Assembly: GCF_963855985.1 (NCBI RefSeq)
Contig: NC_087107.1
Span: 6,944,001-7,008,000 of the forward strand
Direction: 5' to 3'
DNA length: 64,000 nucleotides
Source of the DNA: Ostrinia nubilalis
Lineage: Eukaryota; Arthropoda; Insecta; Lepidoptera; Crambidae
Shown here piece after piece: positions 1 to 11,672 of this stretch (the first letter of the stretch is position 1; each line of letters starts with the position of its first letter). The notes below the pieces were generated by a model. That model made no database searches, was not told where the DNA came from, and saw nothing but the letters and a program-made list of their open reading frames with translations. A program made the translations under genes and the position numbers.

Positions 1-272
1 CCCGACCGATCAAGATGTGGCAGGACTTGTCGGATGTGTGTCCCCCGCCTAAATAATTAAGTGCGAATTCAATCGCTCATTTTGAATCAGATAAATTCGG
101 GAAATGGAAGGAATGTGCCATGTTAAAGTAAACGATAAGGTGTAAGTTTTTAGACTGCTTTTCCAAATGTGCGTAAATGCGTAGCAAAGCTGTAAAACGG
201 GCAGATCCTTGGTGGAAAAGCAACCTTATAGTAGGTATATCTAGACTTAAATATAGCAAGTGACAACACTAA

Positions 273-352
273 GGCTGGGTTGCACCATCTTACTTTAACT
301 TTAACCGGTTATCGTTAAAGTTACGGTCAAAGTTAGGTGGTGCAACTCAGCC
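273..352. mobile_element. Short MITE, GGCTGAGTTGCACC family
   Basis: An 80-bp palindromic element with termini GGCTGGGTTGCACCA and TGGTGCAACTCAGCC, flanked on both sides by TAA. The interior is nearly self-complementary (CTTTAAC and GTTAAAG blocks around ACCGGTTATCG). Related copies lie at 35398, 38423 and 38875. The 3-bp TAA flank and lack of coding suggest a PIF/Harbinger-type MITE, but the superfamily is inferred. Confidence 0.65.
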
Positions 353-840
353 TAAGTTTAGACACAGGTCACGTGGAATTATCTGTCACAAAATATCTTT
401 ATCACGGGTTTCAGGTATACAAGATTTTATTTAGAAAGCAGGTACACTATGTAAGAAAGAAACATAAGAAACCATGAACAAAAGTAACGGATAGTCAGCA
501 TTTTTTCAATTTAAACTGATGTAATCACACCCAATTGTGTTCAGAGATTAATTTTTATCAAATCTTACTACAAATGCACCTTTATTATCTTACAAACAAT
601 TGAGTTACAATGTGACTAGGAGAGATTTGCCACCCGCTGCGCAATGAATTCAGAAAAGGAAAAACTGCTCTTTAGGGCAAGACAAATATCACAGACGTTT
701 GCTTACTCTATGGGTGGGTAAACGACTCCTTGCTATTAGGGAGATTCACTCGAGTACCTACTGTTGACAGTAAAAATGGGGCGGGCAGGTTATTGCGACG
801 ATTCCACAGGATTGTTCACATTTCCGTGCCAGGAACATTT

Positions 841-960
841 AGGCTGAGTTGCACCACCTAACTTTAACGGTAACTATTAGATACGATAACCGGTGCTTTT
901 TGCATGGATTTTGACAGATTTTTGACGTTTGATCGTCATAACTATTGAACTTTAACTACC
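841..960. mobile_element. Decayed MITE, GGCTGAGTTGCACC family
   Basis: The left end is well kept (GGCTGAGTTGCACCACC, then ACGATAACCGGTGCTTTTTG and a TTTGACAG block, matching the copies at 38.4 and 38.9 kb). The right half drifts and no matching right terminus is visible, so this is a truncated copy. Confidence 0.5.
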
Positions 961-1926
961 TATTTTTGGGTAGGTAGGTATATTCTTGTTTCTACATAAT
1001 TTTATTCATATAGGTACCTAATGTGGTACTATTATATTCCCAGCGTATAGGCCATTTTTAAATGGTTTCCCAAATAAGATAATTGAACTAAGATTTTATT
1101 CTCCCTTATACCTCTTTCTAAAACGTATGTACATCTTACCAAAGTTAAGTAACGTGACGGATAGGTAATAGTGATAGACCAAAGTAACTTGCTCTAAGGC
1201 GTCTACTGCAATTATTATTCGGTATTATTTGTTAATGCGATGCTGTGTGTGTTGGGATTTAAACTGAACGTAAACATTGTCCAACGAAACACTTTTTTTT
1301 TAAACCACACGTCACAACGAGCGAAGTCTGCACTAAGTCCCATACATTTGTGGCAGGATTACACGACATAGAGGTAGCTACAGACGACAGCACATCTCGC
1401 TAAATACTGTTCTTATGTAGTTCTAACAGGTTCTATTTTGCAATAAAACTGTAAGTCTGATCGTATGTCCGACTTAATTAATTACCAGCTGGTTATTTCT
1501 AAGTTTAAAGGAATCTGTGGTCGGCGCCGTCTGGCTTTGATCCGGCCTGCGATTGTCTGGACGTTGCACTTTGCACATGAAATTGTAATTATAAACTATA
1601 GTTAGAGAGGTCTACTACTGCAAAATAAGTTTATTCACTTATTAAAAGGTCAGCCATAAGAAAACACAATGAAGAATCTAGTGATTTATCAATTTTATCT
1701 TAGAGAAAGATATTTTTGTACGTCGTGCTCGTGTAACTGGTTCCATGTTGTGATTAGTGAAAAATGTATCTACAGCTGTAAATACTAGGTACAGCTATTC
1801 TCGAGCATAATTTTTGACTACAGCTAAAAAGGACAACCGACGGCACTTCAAATAAGTCAACATTTTTAAATAGCAACTAATAACACTGCCATAATGTTCA
1901 TCTTGAATGGTTTGAAATTCTTGCTA

Positions 1927-2103
1927 AGAGTAGGCGCACACCGTTGATTTTTAGTTGGCCGATAGTTGTGCCCGATTTTAATTTGTATGAAGAATCGGCC
2001 AAATCGAATCGGCGTAGTGTGCGCACTCCCATACATGCCCATACTGATCAACTGCCCGACTAAACTATCGGCACACGAAAAATCAACGGTGTGCGCCTAC
2101 TCT
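1927..2103. mobile_element. Palindromic MITE, AGTTGGCCGATAG family
   Basis: About 177 bp. Left arm reads GAGTAGGCGCACACCGTTGA; right arm is its reverse complement (TCAACGGTGTGCGCCTACTC). Internal blocks TTTAGTTGGCCGATAGTTGT and ACTATCGGCACACG continue the pairing. A related element occurs in each copy of the large duplication (about 28015 and 32696). No coding capacity; a non-autonomous TIR element. Confidence 0.7.
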
Positions 2104-2699
2104 AATTGTAATTATTTATAAGGTAAGCTTATTTACCTTTTGGAAACCCAGCGCCGCCGTCCCATTTTTCACTTTCCTTTCAAACCCTCCGTAAATACCT
2201 CAAAAAAGCCACTCATTGTTCTTAAACAGAAATACCGACTTTTCCCGTAAAATAATGACACAAACGTCACAACAAAATATAGCACAGAATGTCCATTCAA
2301 GTGTAATTAATTCATTCAATATTAAATCTGGTAATGTCAATGATAGAGCTAGCTGGTTTCTTCAGGTTCTTTTAAAATGAGGCTAATATTTTAAGAACAC
2401 TAGAAATTTTGAACTAGTCCCACTAGGTCGATATGCTCACACTTACTCGTAACACATAGTTTAATCTTTGTCAAGTTGAGTCATTGCTCTTAGTAGTCTT
2501 AAGTACTAAAAGGTATCTAAAAATTTTAAAGCAAATTGCACTTCACTACTTACTCGTACCTTTGGCGCATGTATAGAGCCCTCTAAATAATAGCAAGAAT
2601 GAATAATTTATTTTCCTGTTTGAGTTAACGAACGACTCAACTTCTTAGAAATCAATGTAAATTCAATAGATTCCGTATTATGGTAATGCTGTTTATTAC
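2104..2699. other. Non-coding, nothing recognised
   Basis: AT-rich sequence without a convincing ORF, repeat boundary or RNA-like fold that I could see. Confidence 0.5.
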
Positions 2700-2955
2700 T
2701 GCATCATCATCATCAACAGCCCTTTACAGTCCACTGCTGGACTATGAGCCTCCTCCACTATAGTGGAGGGTTTTGCCATAATCTCCACGCTAGGCAGGCG
2801 GGTTGGAGATCGCAGTTTAAAAGATTGATGTTTTTCAGAGAGCGCTGCTGCCCATTCTCTGTTTGATGTGTAGTCCCTAAGTCGCCTCTTACGACACCCG
2901 CGGGAAGAGTAGGGGTTGGTGACAAATGTATTCTACTCTGCCGTCACCACACGGC
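2700..2955 (-). mobile_element. Lepidopteran SINE-type dispersed repeat
   Basis: Read on the - strand it starts near CCGTGTGGTGACGGCAG, carries the block GGGTGTCGTAAGAGGCGACT that recurs in many lepidopteran short retroposons (metulj-like, from memory), and ends in a GATGATGATGATG tail at 2703-2715 on the + strand. The trinucleotide tail and lack of coding fit a SINE-like insertion. The family name is recalled, not searched. Confidence 0.55.
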
Positions 2956-5900
2956 TTAACGTCCCTCAAGGCATAGTTTGACGACGTTTTCGGATTTTTC
3001 CCGCGATCCCGGATCCCGGGCGTGGGTGCGAAGTTAATAAAGTTTTGTATTGATGCCGAGTTCTCACGCGGCTGTATAATAATTTTACCTATGCGTTCGG
3101 AAAATAATCTACATACGTAAGAAGTTCGTCGTATAATGATGAGGATTCGTTTCCCATTCGCATCCGACAACAAAGTGAAAAGCGAAGTGACTTTGGCTCT
3201 TCATTAGAATAATGTAAGCCAATTTATTCGGTAAAGGAGTTGTTATTTACAAATACTGAATCCCCATTTACCTTTTGTATTTTTCTTGAATTACTCTGCG
3301 TGTTCGTATGAGGAATATATTATGTCGAGCCAACCAAAGGTAGGTACGCAAATATCCCTATCCAAGGTCATGTAGGTTCATTTTGTTAGTATTTTTATGA
3401 AAATGTTTTTCTATTATTCTGGTAATTTTCAACTAAGCCGATTACATTGAAAATGTTGTGATTTATGTGTATTGTTTTGTCAACACATTTTCTATTAGTC
3501 AGGCCAACCTTTACATATCAGAAGTTATTATAACTTTATTCATCTTGTTTTGTCATTTTTGTTTGGTCCATTTTGAGACGAGGTCTCTAGGTAACAAACT
3601 TTTACTGTTGTGTAACTTTACGGGTATATCTCGTAAGTCCCTTACATTTTTCAATCATGTTTTGTCCCTATTTTCGCAATGAAAGCTGAATTTGATTGGC
3701 AATAAATGAATGTAGAGATCTTTAGAAACATAAGAGTTATTGAAGGCTCTGAATGACTACAAGTACTACTATCTCAAATTCAGGTACAGCTAAAAATCTA
3801 TCGTACCTATATGAAAAGGCAAGCAACATAAAAATCACTTAAACAGAACCAACAAACAGCAGATTTCATTATTCTTGAATTTACGTTAAATCGCTGTTTA
3901 CGCATCAGAATCACCCCTTTTAGATTCGACAGGTTTGTTGTTACATTCTGTACACATTGTAGTCCATGTAAAGGCCAGTTTCACCGAAGGGTTAACGCCA
4001 CCGATGTGAGTGACGTCACGGGTTCCACTAAGATGGAGTGAGACAAGCGGGGTAGATTGATTACACCGCCGCTTGCTTACGCGCAATTTAGTTTGTTTAT
4101 TAATCATGACTTGCTTTTGGAATGCTTCTAATTTCAATTCGTGATTCGGTAAAAAATATTGATTAAGGATCTGTGAAAAAAATTGGGCTGCGGACTCCGA
4201 CTTTTATTTATCTCTGAAGGAGATTGATGCGTATCAGCCAAAATGCGTGGACACGAACTTGGATTAGTTGGTCTTAAATTAAGAGTTTTTTTCTTTGAGA
4301 GACGAACACCAAATTAAAACTGGGCGATTCTTATTAAAAATAAATAAATATCCCTGGACTTTTTACACTGCGCCTCTAGACAAGTCTAGTCCCAAATCCC
4401 AATGTAAGTAAAACTTTTACTTTAATTTCCCTACTTATTTCAAAACGACTCGTGAACCCTCTATAAATAGTTCTTTAACCTAAAGAAAAGTAAATTTATA
4501 AGTGACGCTTAGCTTAGTGACGTAAACGGATTCTAGTTAGTGGACAACATCGAATGCATTTTTAATGTCCAACTTTCGGACTGCCTAGACCGGTTGAGTC
4601 TCTTTCCAAGAAACCTATTAGGTACGTCATATTACAGTAATGGCACTTAGTTGACATATCGTTACGATTGGACAGGCACTGATTACACTTGCCATGGAAG
4701 TTTGCTTTGTTGATTCACTTTTAGCAGTGAGTTGGTTTTACTGTGCAAAGGTAAAAACTGTCAAATTAGGGCAATTTCAAATTTTTAAGACTAGATATGA
4801 TTTGATGTTACTTTCATATCAAACATATTAAACGCGCTGTAGGATATTGAACATTCTTAAAAACTAAAATCAAAATACCAAACCAAAAGTTTTAGCCGAT
4901 TCGATCACTTCATACGAAATAGGCATAAAATTCCATTGAAAATAGTAAAATATTTTAAAATCGAAATGGCTTGTGATCTAAAAATCACTCTGCTGATATG
5001 GACTGCTCGATCATCCAATATGAAGCGTGCATAGAGGGGGATTCTAAACGCAATGACGTATGCATTATCGATCAGGAATGCGAGTTCTGCTGAACACAAG
5101 CTTGTAGTAATAATGTGGGTAGTAGAGTACTTAATGCCCAACTAAGCGCGATGTCTATCCATCCTGCAATCTTTTGAGAATTTTGTAACGACGCAGTAAA
5201 CCAAATCCTCCATTTACCTTTGATGAATTAAAGAGGGTCAGTTCCTGCAGCGGAAAGTAAAAAATACTGATTATGATGATTTTGGAACAAAAAATCAAAG
5301 AGAGAGAATAACAAGAATAGGGGACTAAATATGGGGAAATATTTTAAGAAAATCAAAGTCAGAGAGACACAAAATTTAATAGAAGAGATTTAGTTTCAAT
5401 TTCATTAGGTACTAACTAGGTACTCGTAATATACAAAACATAAGAAGTGTAGCGTAGGCGGTCACCAAATCCATTTTCGTTATAATTATACTTACTTGTG
5501 TCTTGAACTAATAACGAGTATTTAAGTAACACCTATTATTAGTACCTAGGTATTAAGTTCACCGAAAAGGTCAGAACGTCAAGTTTTACGTCAATACAAT
5601 GAGTTTCTTAGAACCATTGCATTATGACGATGACGTCTTGGCAAGCATACAATAGAAACAATGAAAACAATCGCGGTCTTGTCATTACAAAGTTAAGCCT
5701 GTTTTCTTCCCCACAATCAGATAATTGGCAAGCGAAGAGTGAATTAATGACCACCTGCCAGGAAACCTGATAAAGTTCATGGGGAGCTAATGGAAACAAG
5801 CAACCATTTTCTATGGCTATAGATACAGTTTTGCTCTATGAGCTAGCCGCAGAAAAGTATAAATTGTCTACGTATGCCGTACTAAATACATGTTCTTTTT

Positions 5901-6290
5901 GATATGTTTAATAACCCACACCTACTTACATGCCTGCCTAAAAAATGTGTTTTGATACTCATTTCATTATATTTCATTGATCTCAGTGTGTTTGTGTATG
6001 ACCTCAGTTTTTTTAATTAATGGTCAAGATATTTTGTAACGACTTTTATAAAAACAAAAAAGTAATTGATATTGAAAGTATTTGGAATAGTAATTAGGAG
6101 GAAAGTAGTGAAACATTAAGCATTTAATTTTTTCGATCTCCTTCAAAAGAAAACTATTCCCAAAATTTTTTTTAATGTGGTTAACTTCAATTTTACAAAA
6201 AATTACAGCTCATCATCCGCGTTGAGTGGTGATCAAATTACCGCATCACCTTCAAACCGTTTAATTGGCAAAGATTCCATAACATTGTAA
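2956..6290. other. Non-coding, nothing recognised
   Basis: Long AT-rich stretch upstream of the receptor. Open frames of 60-94 codons occur but show no domain, no splice-supported structure and biased low-complexity composition. It could hold upstream regulatory elements or 5' UTR exons that cannot be told from sequence alone. Confidence 0.5.
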
Positions 6291-6293
6291 AGT

Positions 6294-6430
6294 TTGGACG
6301 CGCAGGGCGGGCGGGCGCCGTCAAGCGCACGGGCGGCTCACGCCCCACGGCACACAATTCGTTTGATCTCGTCCGCCGCCCGCCCGAGCTATTTGTGTAC
6401 AAGGACACCTGTGATGACGCCGGTTGGCAA
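6294..6430 (+). promoter_or_regulatory. GC-rich island upstream of receptor
   Basis: A roughly 130-bp GC-rich, CpG-dense patch stands out from AT-rich surroundings, about 0.85 kb before the receptor ATG. Composition like this is common near promoters or 5' UTR exons. There is no TATA box at a useful distance and no donor site I would stake a claim on. It may be a first exon or a fragment of an unrelated repeat. Confidence 0.3.
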
Positions 6431-7065
6431 GACGATACCAGATCAAAGTTTAACTATTAGGTGTGTTTTGTATGGAGATTGGATCAGTTTTCTGCGAGTT
6501 ACTAAAAATAGTGCTAAAAGTTATGTGCTGTAGCTGTAAATAAGTTTAGGAAACTTTTAGAAGATTTACATACTGCTTCTTTGTTTTTTATAGTTAACAT
6601 TTTTACAATGTAATAAATGAATACTTTATTCTTGCTGAAATCAAATTAATGCGTTTTTATTATATCTTGTTATAAGATGAGAGTTAAAGGGTAATATTCG
6701 AAGTATTAATAACTAGTACATTTACCTATTGTAACATTGGATCAACATCTAAACAGTAGTTTTTACGTAAATAAGTAATAAACATCCATCTCCAACGTCA
6801 TATTTTTTACAATTCTAACATCTACATACATATTATTACCTACCTTGTGTTAAGTTCTAACTTTCAGGTTTTTTTGGTCAAAAGTACACAATTGTGTACA
6901 CACGTTTACGTTAATTAGAATTTATTTTCGAAGAATTTTTCCGTTTTCACCGGAAAAATCAGGGAGGAAAAAATATAATAATCTTTTGTTTTGCTCACAA
7001 ACAATCATTTACAAAACCTCACGTCTTGCAAACAATACGTGTTAAAACACTTTCATTTTTGTTAC

Positions 7066-7246
7066 AGAACGCGGCTAAGCATATCTGCGGGCACCAGAAA
7101 AAATATGCCAACGAAACATGTGCCAGAAATTGGAGTACGGGAATACAATGCCTGCCAAGAACGTAATCTCCAAATGGTTGCGGGCGAAACAAGGAAAACA
7201 TAAACACTCACCATGGCGCTAGTGAGCAAATAGCCATCGGAAAAAT
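7066..7246 (+). promoter_or_regulatory. Likely splice acceptor and 5' UTR leader of receptor exon
   Basis: A pyrimidine-rich tract ending TTTTTGTTACAG (AG at 7066-7067) is a good acceptor just upstream of the receptor start codon. The 179 bases that follow would be leader sequence joined to an upstream non-coding exon. Several short upstream ATGs and stops lie in this leader and could damp translation. Acceptor use is inferred from sequence only. Confidence 0.45.
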
Positions 7247-8502
7247 ATGAACGCGACCGGGCCGGATATAGTGGTGGCAAGAGGCCAACTGGACATATCC
7301 TACCGAGGCCCTGAGTACACGGTGGAGCCCTCCGGGGCCTACAATGCGGTCATCGAGTTCAACGTCACGTTCGATAACACCTCCAACTACAATCTCACAG
7401 ATGACTCAGAAGAGCTTTGGAACGAATACATCAAACTCCTCCAAGATCGCGCATTACTCGTCACGTTCCTTCTTCTCTTCTCCCTGACCACAGTTTTCGG
7501 CAACATGCTCGTGATCTTAGCTGTGGTCAGAGAAAGGTACCTTCACACCTCCACCAACTACTTCGTGACGTCACTAGCAGTAGCAGACTGCCTCGTCGGG
7601 CTGGTTGTAATGCCTTTCTCAGCTCTGTACGAGGTGCTGGAACACACGTGGTTCTTCGGCGTCGACTGGTGTGATGTGTGGCGATCGCTGGATGTACTCT
7701 TCAGTACAGCATCGATCCTCAACCTGTGTGTGATCTCGTTAGATCGATATTGGGCTATCACAGACCCTATCACATATCCGATGCGAATGAGTGGAAGGAA
7801 AGCTGCTTTCCTTATTGCAGCTGTGTGGGTTTGCTCCGGCGCCATATCCTTCCCCGCCATCGCGTGGTGGCGAGCAGTGCGTGTAGAAGAAGTGCCAGAT
7901 TACAAGTGTCCGTTCACGGAAAACTTAGAGTACATAATATTCTCATCGACAATATCGTTTTATTTGCCTTTGTTTGTGATGGTGTTTACGTACTACCGCA
8001 TTTACCGCGCGGCGACGATACAGACGCGGTCGTTGAAGATAGGAACTAAACAAGTGATGAAATCGAGTGGTGAATTAGAGTTGACGTTGCGTATACATAG
8101 GGGTGGGACAGTGAGGCAGAGAAGTGACGCGTGTCACGGAGTGTGCACGCCTGAGGAAGCTGATCAGGAGCCCCTGACGGCTCTCCAGAACAATGGACTG
8201 TCGCGGTCTTCCACGCGTCTCACGAATGTGACGCACAATAAACATTTACCAAAAAACTTCTCGTTATCGCGCAAGCTTGCGAAGTTCGCGAAAGAGAAGA
8301 AAGCGGCAAAGACGCTGGGTATAGTGATGGGTGTGTTCATAGTGTGTTGGTTGCCGTTCTTCGTGGTGAACTTGCTGTCGGGCATATGCTCGGCATGCAT
8401 CGCCCACGAGGAGATCGTGAACGTTGTGGTCACGTGGCTGGGCTGGGTTAACTCTTCCATGAACCCAGTCATCTACGCGTGTTGGAGCAGAGATTTTCGG
8501 AG
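7247..8502 (+). CDS. Dop1R2: Dopamine receptor, Dop1R2 (DAMB/INDR) type, main exon
   Basis: A class A amine GPCR that would bind dopamine at the plasma membrane of neurons and couple to G proteins. The exon gives 418 residues covering the N-terminus to TM7. N-glycosylation sites lie at N2, N39, N44 and N49. Approximate helices: TM1 69-93, TM2 104-127 (D114), TM3 138-165 (C142, amine-binding D149, DRY 166-168), TM4 185-206, TM5 228-250 (catechol-type serines S233, S234, S237; P241), TM6 354-378 (CWLP at 367-370), TM7 388-411 (NPVIY 406-410), then the start of helix 8. Loop 3 carries TRSLKIGTKQV and ELTLRIHRGG, which I recognise from insect Dop1R2 rather than Dop1R1. The exon ends in CGGAG|GTAAGT (GT at 8503), splitting the last Arg codon; the C-terminal tail must be in another exon, not found here. 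Start chosen as the first ATG with a complete N-terminus. Confidence 0.9.
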
Positions 8503-9300
8503 GTAAGTGTACCTTAATTAACTTTACTCTAACCTAAACACAATTTTGCGTCTATACTGTTATTCAATTACCACAAACAAGGGGTAGAGTCAACCGCTCA
8601 AATGGCCTATAATGTGCTTAGATGCCTACTCACTAAAACATGGCCCTTCATTTATCAAAGCGCTTATTGAAGTGATATTATTATCCACACGGTAAAAGCT
8701 TCCGTTGCAGCCAATTTATTTGGAATTGAGTTTCCAAATTCCAATATGTAAGCGCGTTTTGAAATGAAATGCCGTTTTGGGTCTGAATCAATCCGTATTA
8801 TAAAGGTTAAAATTAACTATTACCCGTAAGATGATTGTTGTGTTAAATTAAAGAAGAAAGAAAATGTAAAGAACATAGGTACTAGAACGACATCTACATG
8901 CTTGATTACAGAATTTTTATCAGGGATTTTTCGTAAGATAAAAAATATATTTTTTGTAACACGATACCTATGCGTCTATTTTACATAGCGTTGTGATAAA
9001 ATTGCATTTTACGTGAAACAATGTTAACAAGCGATTCGCACTATAACAAAGATATATTGAGATACAAAAGCTTTTAAAACAGGAGTGCCTGCGAACTGCA
9101 CAGTCACACTCATTTGCATATTTACAATTGTTTTAAAAGTGCAATTTAATTTTGCTACAGGAACATTATCAATGTGCATTTTTGGCCAGATCCAAAACTA
9201 TTAAGATACTGAAGTATAAAACTCTCATAGCTGTTGCAATTCGTCGTTGGGATTTCATTGCGAGTGGACGTGTTGTGGTGGCTCTTAAACAGTTTTTGAA
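8503..9300 (+). other. Dop1R2: Start of receptor intron
   Basis: GTAAGT at 8503-8508 is a strong donor. The AT-rich sequence that follows has no coding potential. Its 3' boundary is unknown because no exon continuing helix 8 (expected to encode something like AFVRLLC) was recognised downstream. Confidence 0.6.
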
Positions 9301-9404
9301 TATATTTATTTTTTATTGTGATTGCCTCGGGGCTTCGCCCTCTGTGACCGCGGGCCTGCGTGTCCGGCTTTGGAGCCCCATCATTGGAAAAGTTGAGGTA
9401 ACAT

Positions 9405-9480
9405 TTTTGTGTCGCCGCACTGAGATTTGAACTTGGTTCCACTTGCGTGGAGGCCGCCGTTCTCGACCGCTAGACCAACA
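9405..9480 (-). repeat. tRNA-like relic (SINE or LINE leader)
   Basis: On the - strand the sequence GTTGGTCTAGCGGTCGAGA resembles a tRNA 5' half with an A box, and AAGTTCAAATCTC about 40 bases later resembles a B box/T arm. A full cloverleaf does not close well, so this is not called as a tRNA gene. It lies just upstream of the CR1 ORF1 and may be a tRNA-derived SINE head or part of the LINE 5' UTR. Confidence 0.3.
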
Positions 9481-9528
9481 AGACTAGGCGCACCGCGGCG
9501 AATTTAGTAACCACAAGGAACGCACAAG

Positions 9529-9977
9529 ATGAGTTGTATTGCATGTAAAAAACCGTGCTCTAAGGAACTATTGAGATGCCGACTGTGTACAGGCAAGTTT
9601 CATTATCAGTGCCTCAGCATTGATAGGCAAAGATTTCTTGCTATTACTAAAGAGCAGGCGTCGGCTTGGATATGTCCGTCTTGCAGCAATGTAACTCGAC
9701 GCACACGATCTAATGAAAACACACCCGTTCGCCAGGGTCATTTATTACCGCATCCTACAGACAGCCTGAATATGTCTCTGGACGTGCCTGACCCGAGCAT
9801 AGGCAACTCTCAGTCGTCCCCTCCCTCAACTAAAGCGATGAGTTCTACTGTGAGTAACACCGAATCAAAAGATGAAGTCACAATGGAAAGAATCAGTGCT
9901 CTTCTTGATGAAAAGCTAAATGTTTCGCTTTCGCTTTTTATGGACAGTTTTCGTAAAGCAATCAGGGATGACATTAA
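9529..9977 (+). pseudogene. CR1 LINE ORF1, N-terminal part (PHD finger)
   Basis: Starts ATGAGTTGTATTGCA and encodes a C4HC3 PHD-type finger at residues 3-51 (CIACKKPC, CRLC, FHYQC, WICPSC), followed by a Ser/Thr-rich linker and the start of a charged helical segment. CR1-group ORF1 proteins bind RNA and support retrotransposition; PHD fingers in such proteins are known from insect Zenon-type elements. The frame is cut at the TTAA of the piggyBac insertion after ATGACATTAA; the same frame resumes at 10935, so the break is due to the insertion alone. Confidence 0.8.
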
Positions 9978-10930
9978 CCCTTAACCACCTAGCACCTATT
10001 TCTGTCCTTTAACCACCTACGTGCGGTCACAGAGACCGCTAATAAATTATTGCGATTATTTTGGGATCTATGATAAGAAATTAAAGTTCGATTAAATAAA
10101 ATGCATGTCTATACCTATTTGCTTAATTTAAGTGTCACAAATTAGCAAAAGTATTATAAAAATGGAATAATGTCTATGAAATAAGGAATATGGCACCAAA
10201 AATAACTATACTAAGAAAATGAGATCTTTATTCTAAAATACTTAAATTTTTCACTTCTTTTTCTTATTTTTAATAATTTAAATAAACTAAAAATAAAATC
10301 AAATAAAAAAACTAAACAAAAAATAAAAAAATTAACAAAATTGCAAAGCCTCAACTTTTGCATTTTTTCGCGGCAGTAACAACACATTTTTTGCGAACAC
10401 TCCAAACAAATAGGTACTTTACACACGAAACATAGGTAAGCCGTTTTGCGTTTCTTTTTTGGATGACACGTAAAGCATATTTTACGAACTTCAAGTCATC
10501 ATCATCATCAATTTTTTCATCGTCACCCATTTCAGATTTAGATCCACTTTCTTCAGCCTGCTCTTGACCAACGGTTACATCAGGTTCGATGTCGCTGCAA
10601 TTGTCGCCAGAAAGGTCATCTTCGTCCGAGATTTCTTGCTGTGAAGCCATCTTATAATATTTTCGAAATTTTTACTCATTTTGATTCTAAAACAGTAATA
10701 ATAAAAAGTCACACAACCACCTACGTGCGGTCACGGAGACCGCTGGCGAATTTATTTTACTTACCCTGGCCAAACGCGCGCACGTACACACTCGCCGAGC
10801 GCTAGCGCGACACCGAGTGGTGTGTAGAAAAGGTACATGAACGCGCTTTGTCGCACGCCACTCACACGCGGAAATATTTGAATTTGAAAAATCGTTGCGG
10901 TCTCTGAGACCGCAGGTAGGTGGTTAAGGG
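9978..10930. mobile_element. piggyBac-type element, internally deleted
   Basis: 953 bp flanked by TTAA at 9974-9977 and 10931-10934, with 14-bp perfect terminal repeats CCCTTAACCACCTA. TTAA target and CCY termini are the hallmark of piggyBac. Subterminal blocks AACCACCTACGTGCGGTCAC and GCGGTCTCTGAGACCGC recur at both ends (about 10010, 10715 and 10900) and probably bind transposase. The interior keeps only the two ends of a transposase gene on the - strand, so the copy cannot move by itself. Confidence 0.9.
10330..10650 (-). pseudogene. piggyBac transposase relic (N-terminus joined to C-terminal finger)
   Basis: Starting at 10650 the - strand encodes an acidic N-terminus (MASQQEISDEDDLSGDN onward, about 55 residues rich in D/E) typical of piggyBac transposases. 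It then runs directly into a Cys-rich stretch. In the neighbouring frame this stretch reads CFVCKVPICLECSQKMCCYC, the C-terminal RING/PHD-like DNA-binding finger of the family. The whole catalytic DDD core is missing, and the two pieces are in different frames. This shows internal deletion from an autonomous element. Confidence 0.75.
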
Positions 10931-11628
10931 TTAAGGAAATGGTTAAGAGCGAAGTAGGGTCAGCATTGAGGGAAATTAAGGATGACTTCAGCGCTTCCAA
11001 TGATTTTATCTCCGCTGAACAGACGGCTTTACGATCGGATATTGAAAAAAGCGCAAACATAATAAAGCATCTCGAGAAGGAAAATATGAATTTACAATCC
11101 GAAATAAACAGACTCAATATCCGCTTGGTTGGCATCGACAAGATCTCACGCAACTGCAACATCGAAATACAAGCAGTGCCGGAGCGTAAAAACGAAAATA
11201 TTTTGGCTGTGCTCAAGAAACTGTTTGAAGTTGTGAAGGCGCCGGTGGAGGATGGCCAAATTAGCGCTTGCCGCAGGGTGGCTAAATTGAATAATGCCTC
11301 TTCCAGGCCACGTAACATAGTAGTAACCTTTTCCACCCCACGAATAAGAGACCTGGTGTTGTCTGCAACCCATAGATACCACAAAACCCACACTGGTAAT
11401 GGTTTAAGAACTTCCGACCTAGATATTCCTGGTGAACCGTGTAGAATCTACGTCACCGAGCACTTGTCCCCAGAGCAAAAGACATTGCACGCGGCAACTA
11501 GAAAGACTGCAAAGGAACGTAACTACAAATATGTGTGGGTAAAATATGGACAGATATATGTGCGCAAGGACGACTCAGCAGGTGCTATTCTTATCCACAA
11601 CCTGGACTCCTTAGATAAGTTACGCTAG
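10931..11628 (+). pseudogene. CR1 LINE ORF1, C-terminal part
   Basis: Continues ORF1 after the piggyBac insertion in the same frame (reads through TTAAGG into EMVKSEVG). A long coiled coil spans roughly the first 60 residues (LEKENMNLQSEINRLNIRL). After it comes an RNA-recognition-like region, similar in my memory to the baculoviral FP25-type domain in Zenon-like ORF1s. It ends at TAG 11626-11628. Without the insertion ORF1 would be one open frame of about 380 codons. Function: nucleic-acid binding/chaperone in the LINE RNP. Confidence 0.75.
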
Positions 11629-11672
11629 TGTTAATTTTTTTTCTTTATTTAGTTAATTATAATTTTGGTATA

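Larger units (their letters stand above)
1..1926. other. AT-rich non-coding flank
   Basis: No credible coding exon on either strand; open frames are short and have no recognisable domain. It contains one short palindromic MITE at 273-352 and a decayed relative near 841-960, listed separately. The rest shows no structure I can name. Confidence 0.6.

Noticed and set aside
2889..3173. 94-codon ORF on the - strand
   Set aside because: Its start overlaps the SINE-type repeat and the rest has no recognisable domain.
9405..9480. Functional tRNA gene on the - strand
   Set aside because: A and B boxes are recognisable but acceptor and anticodon stems do not close; kept only as a tRNA-like relic.
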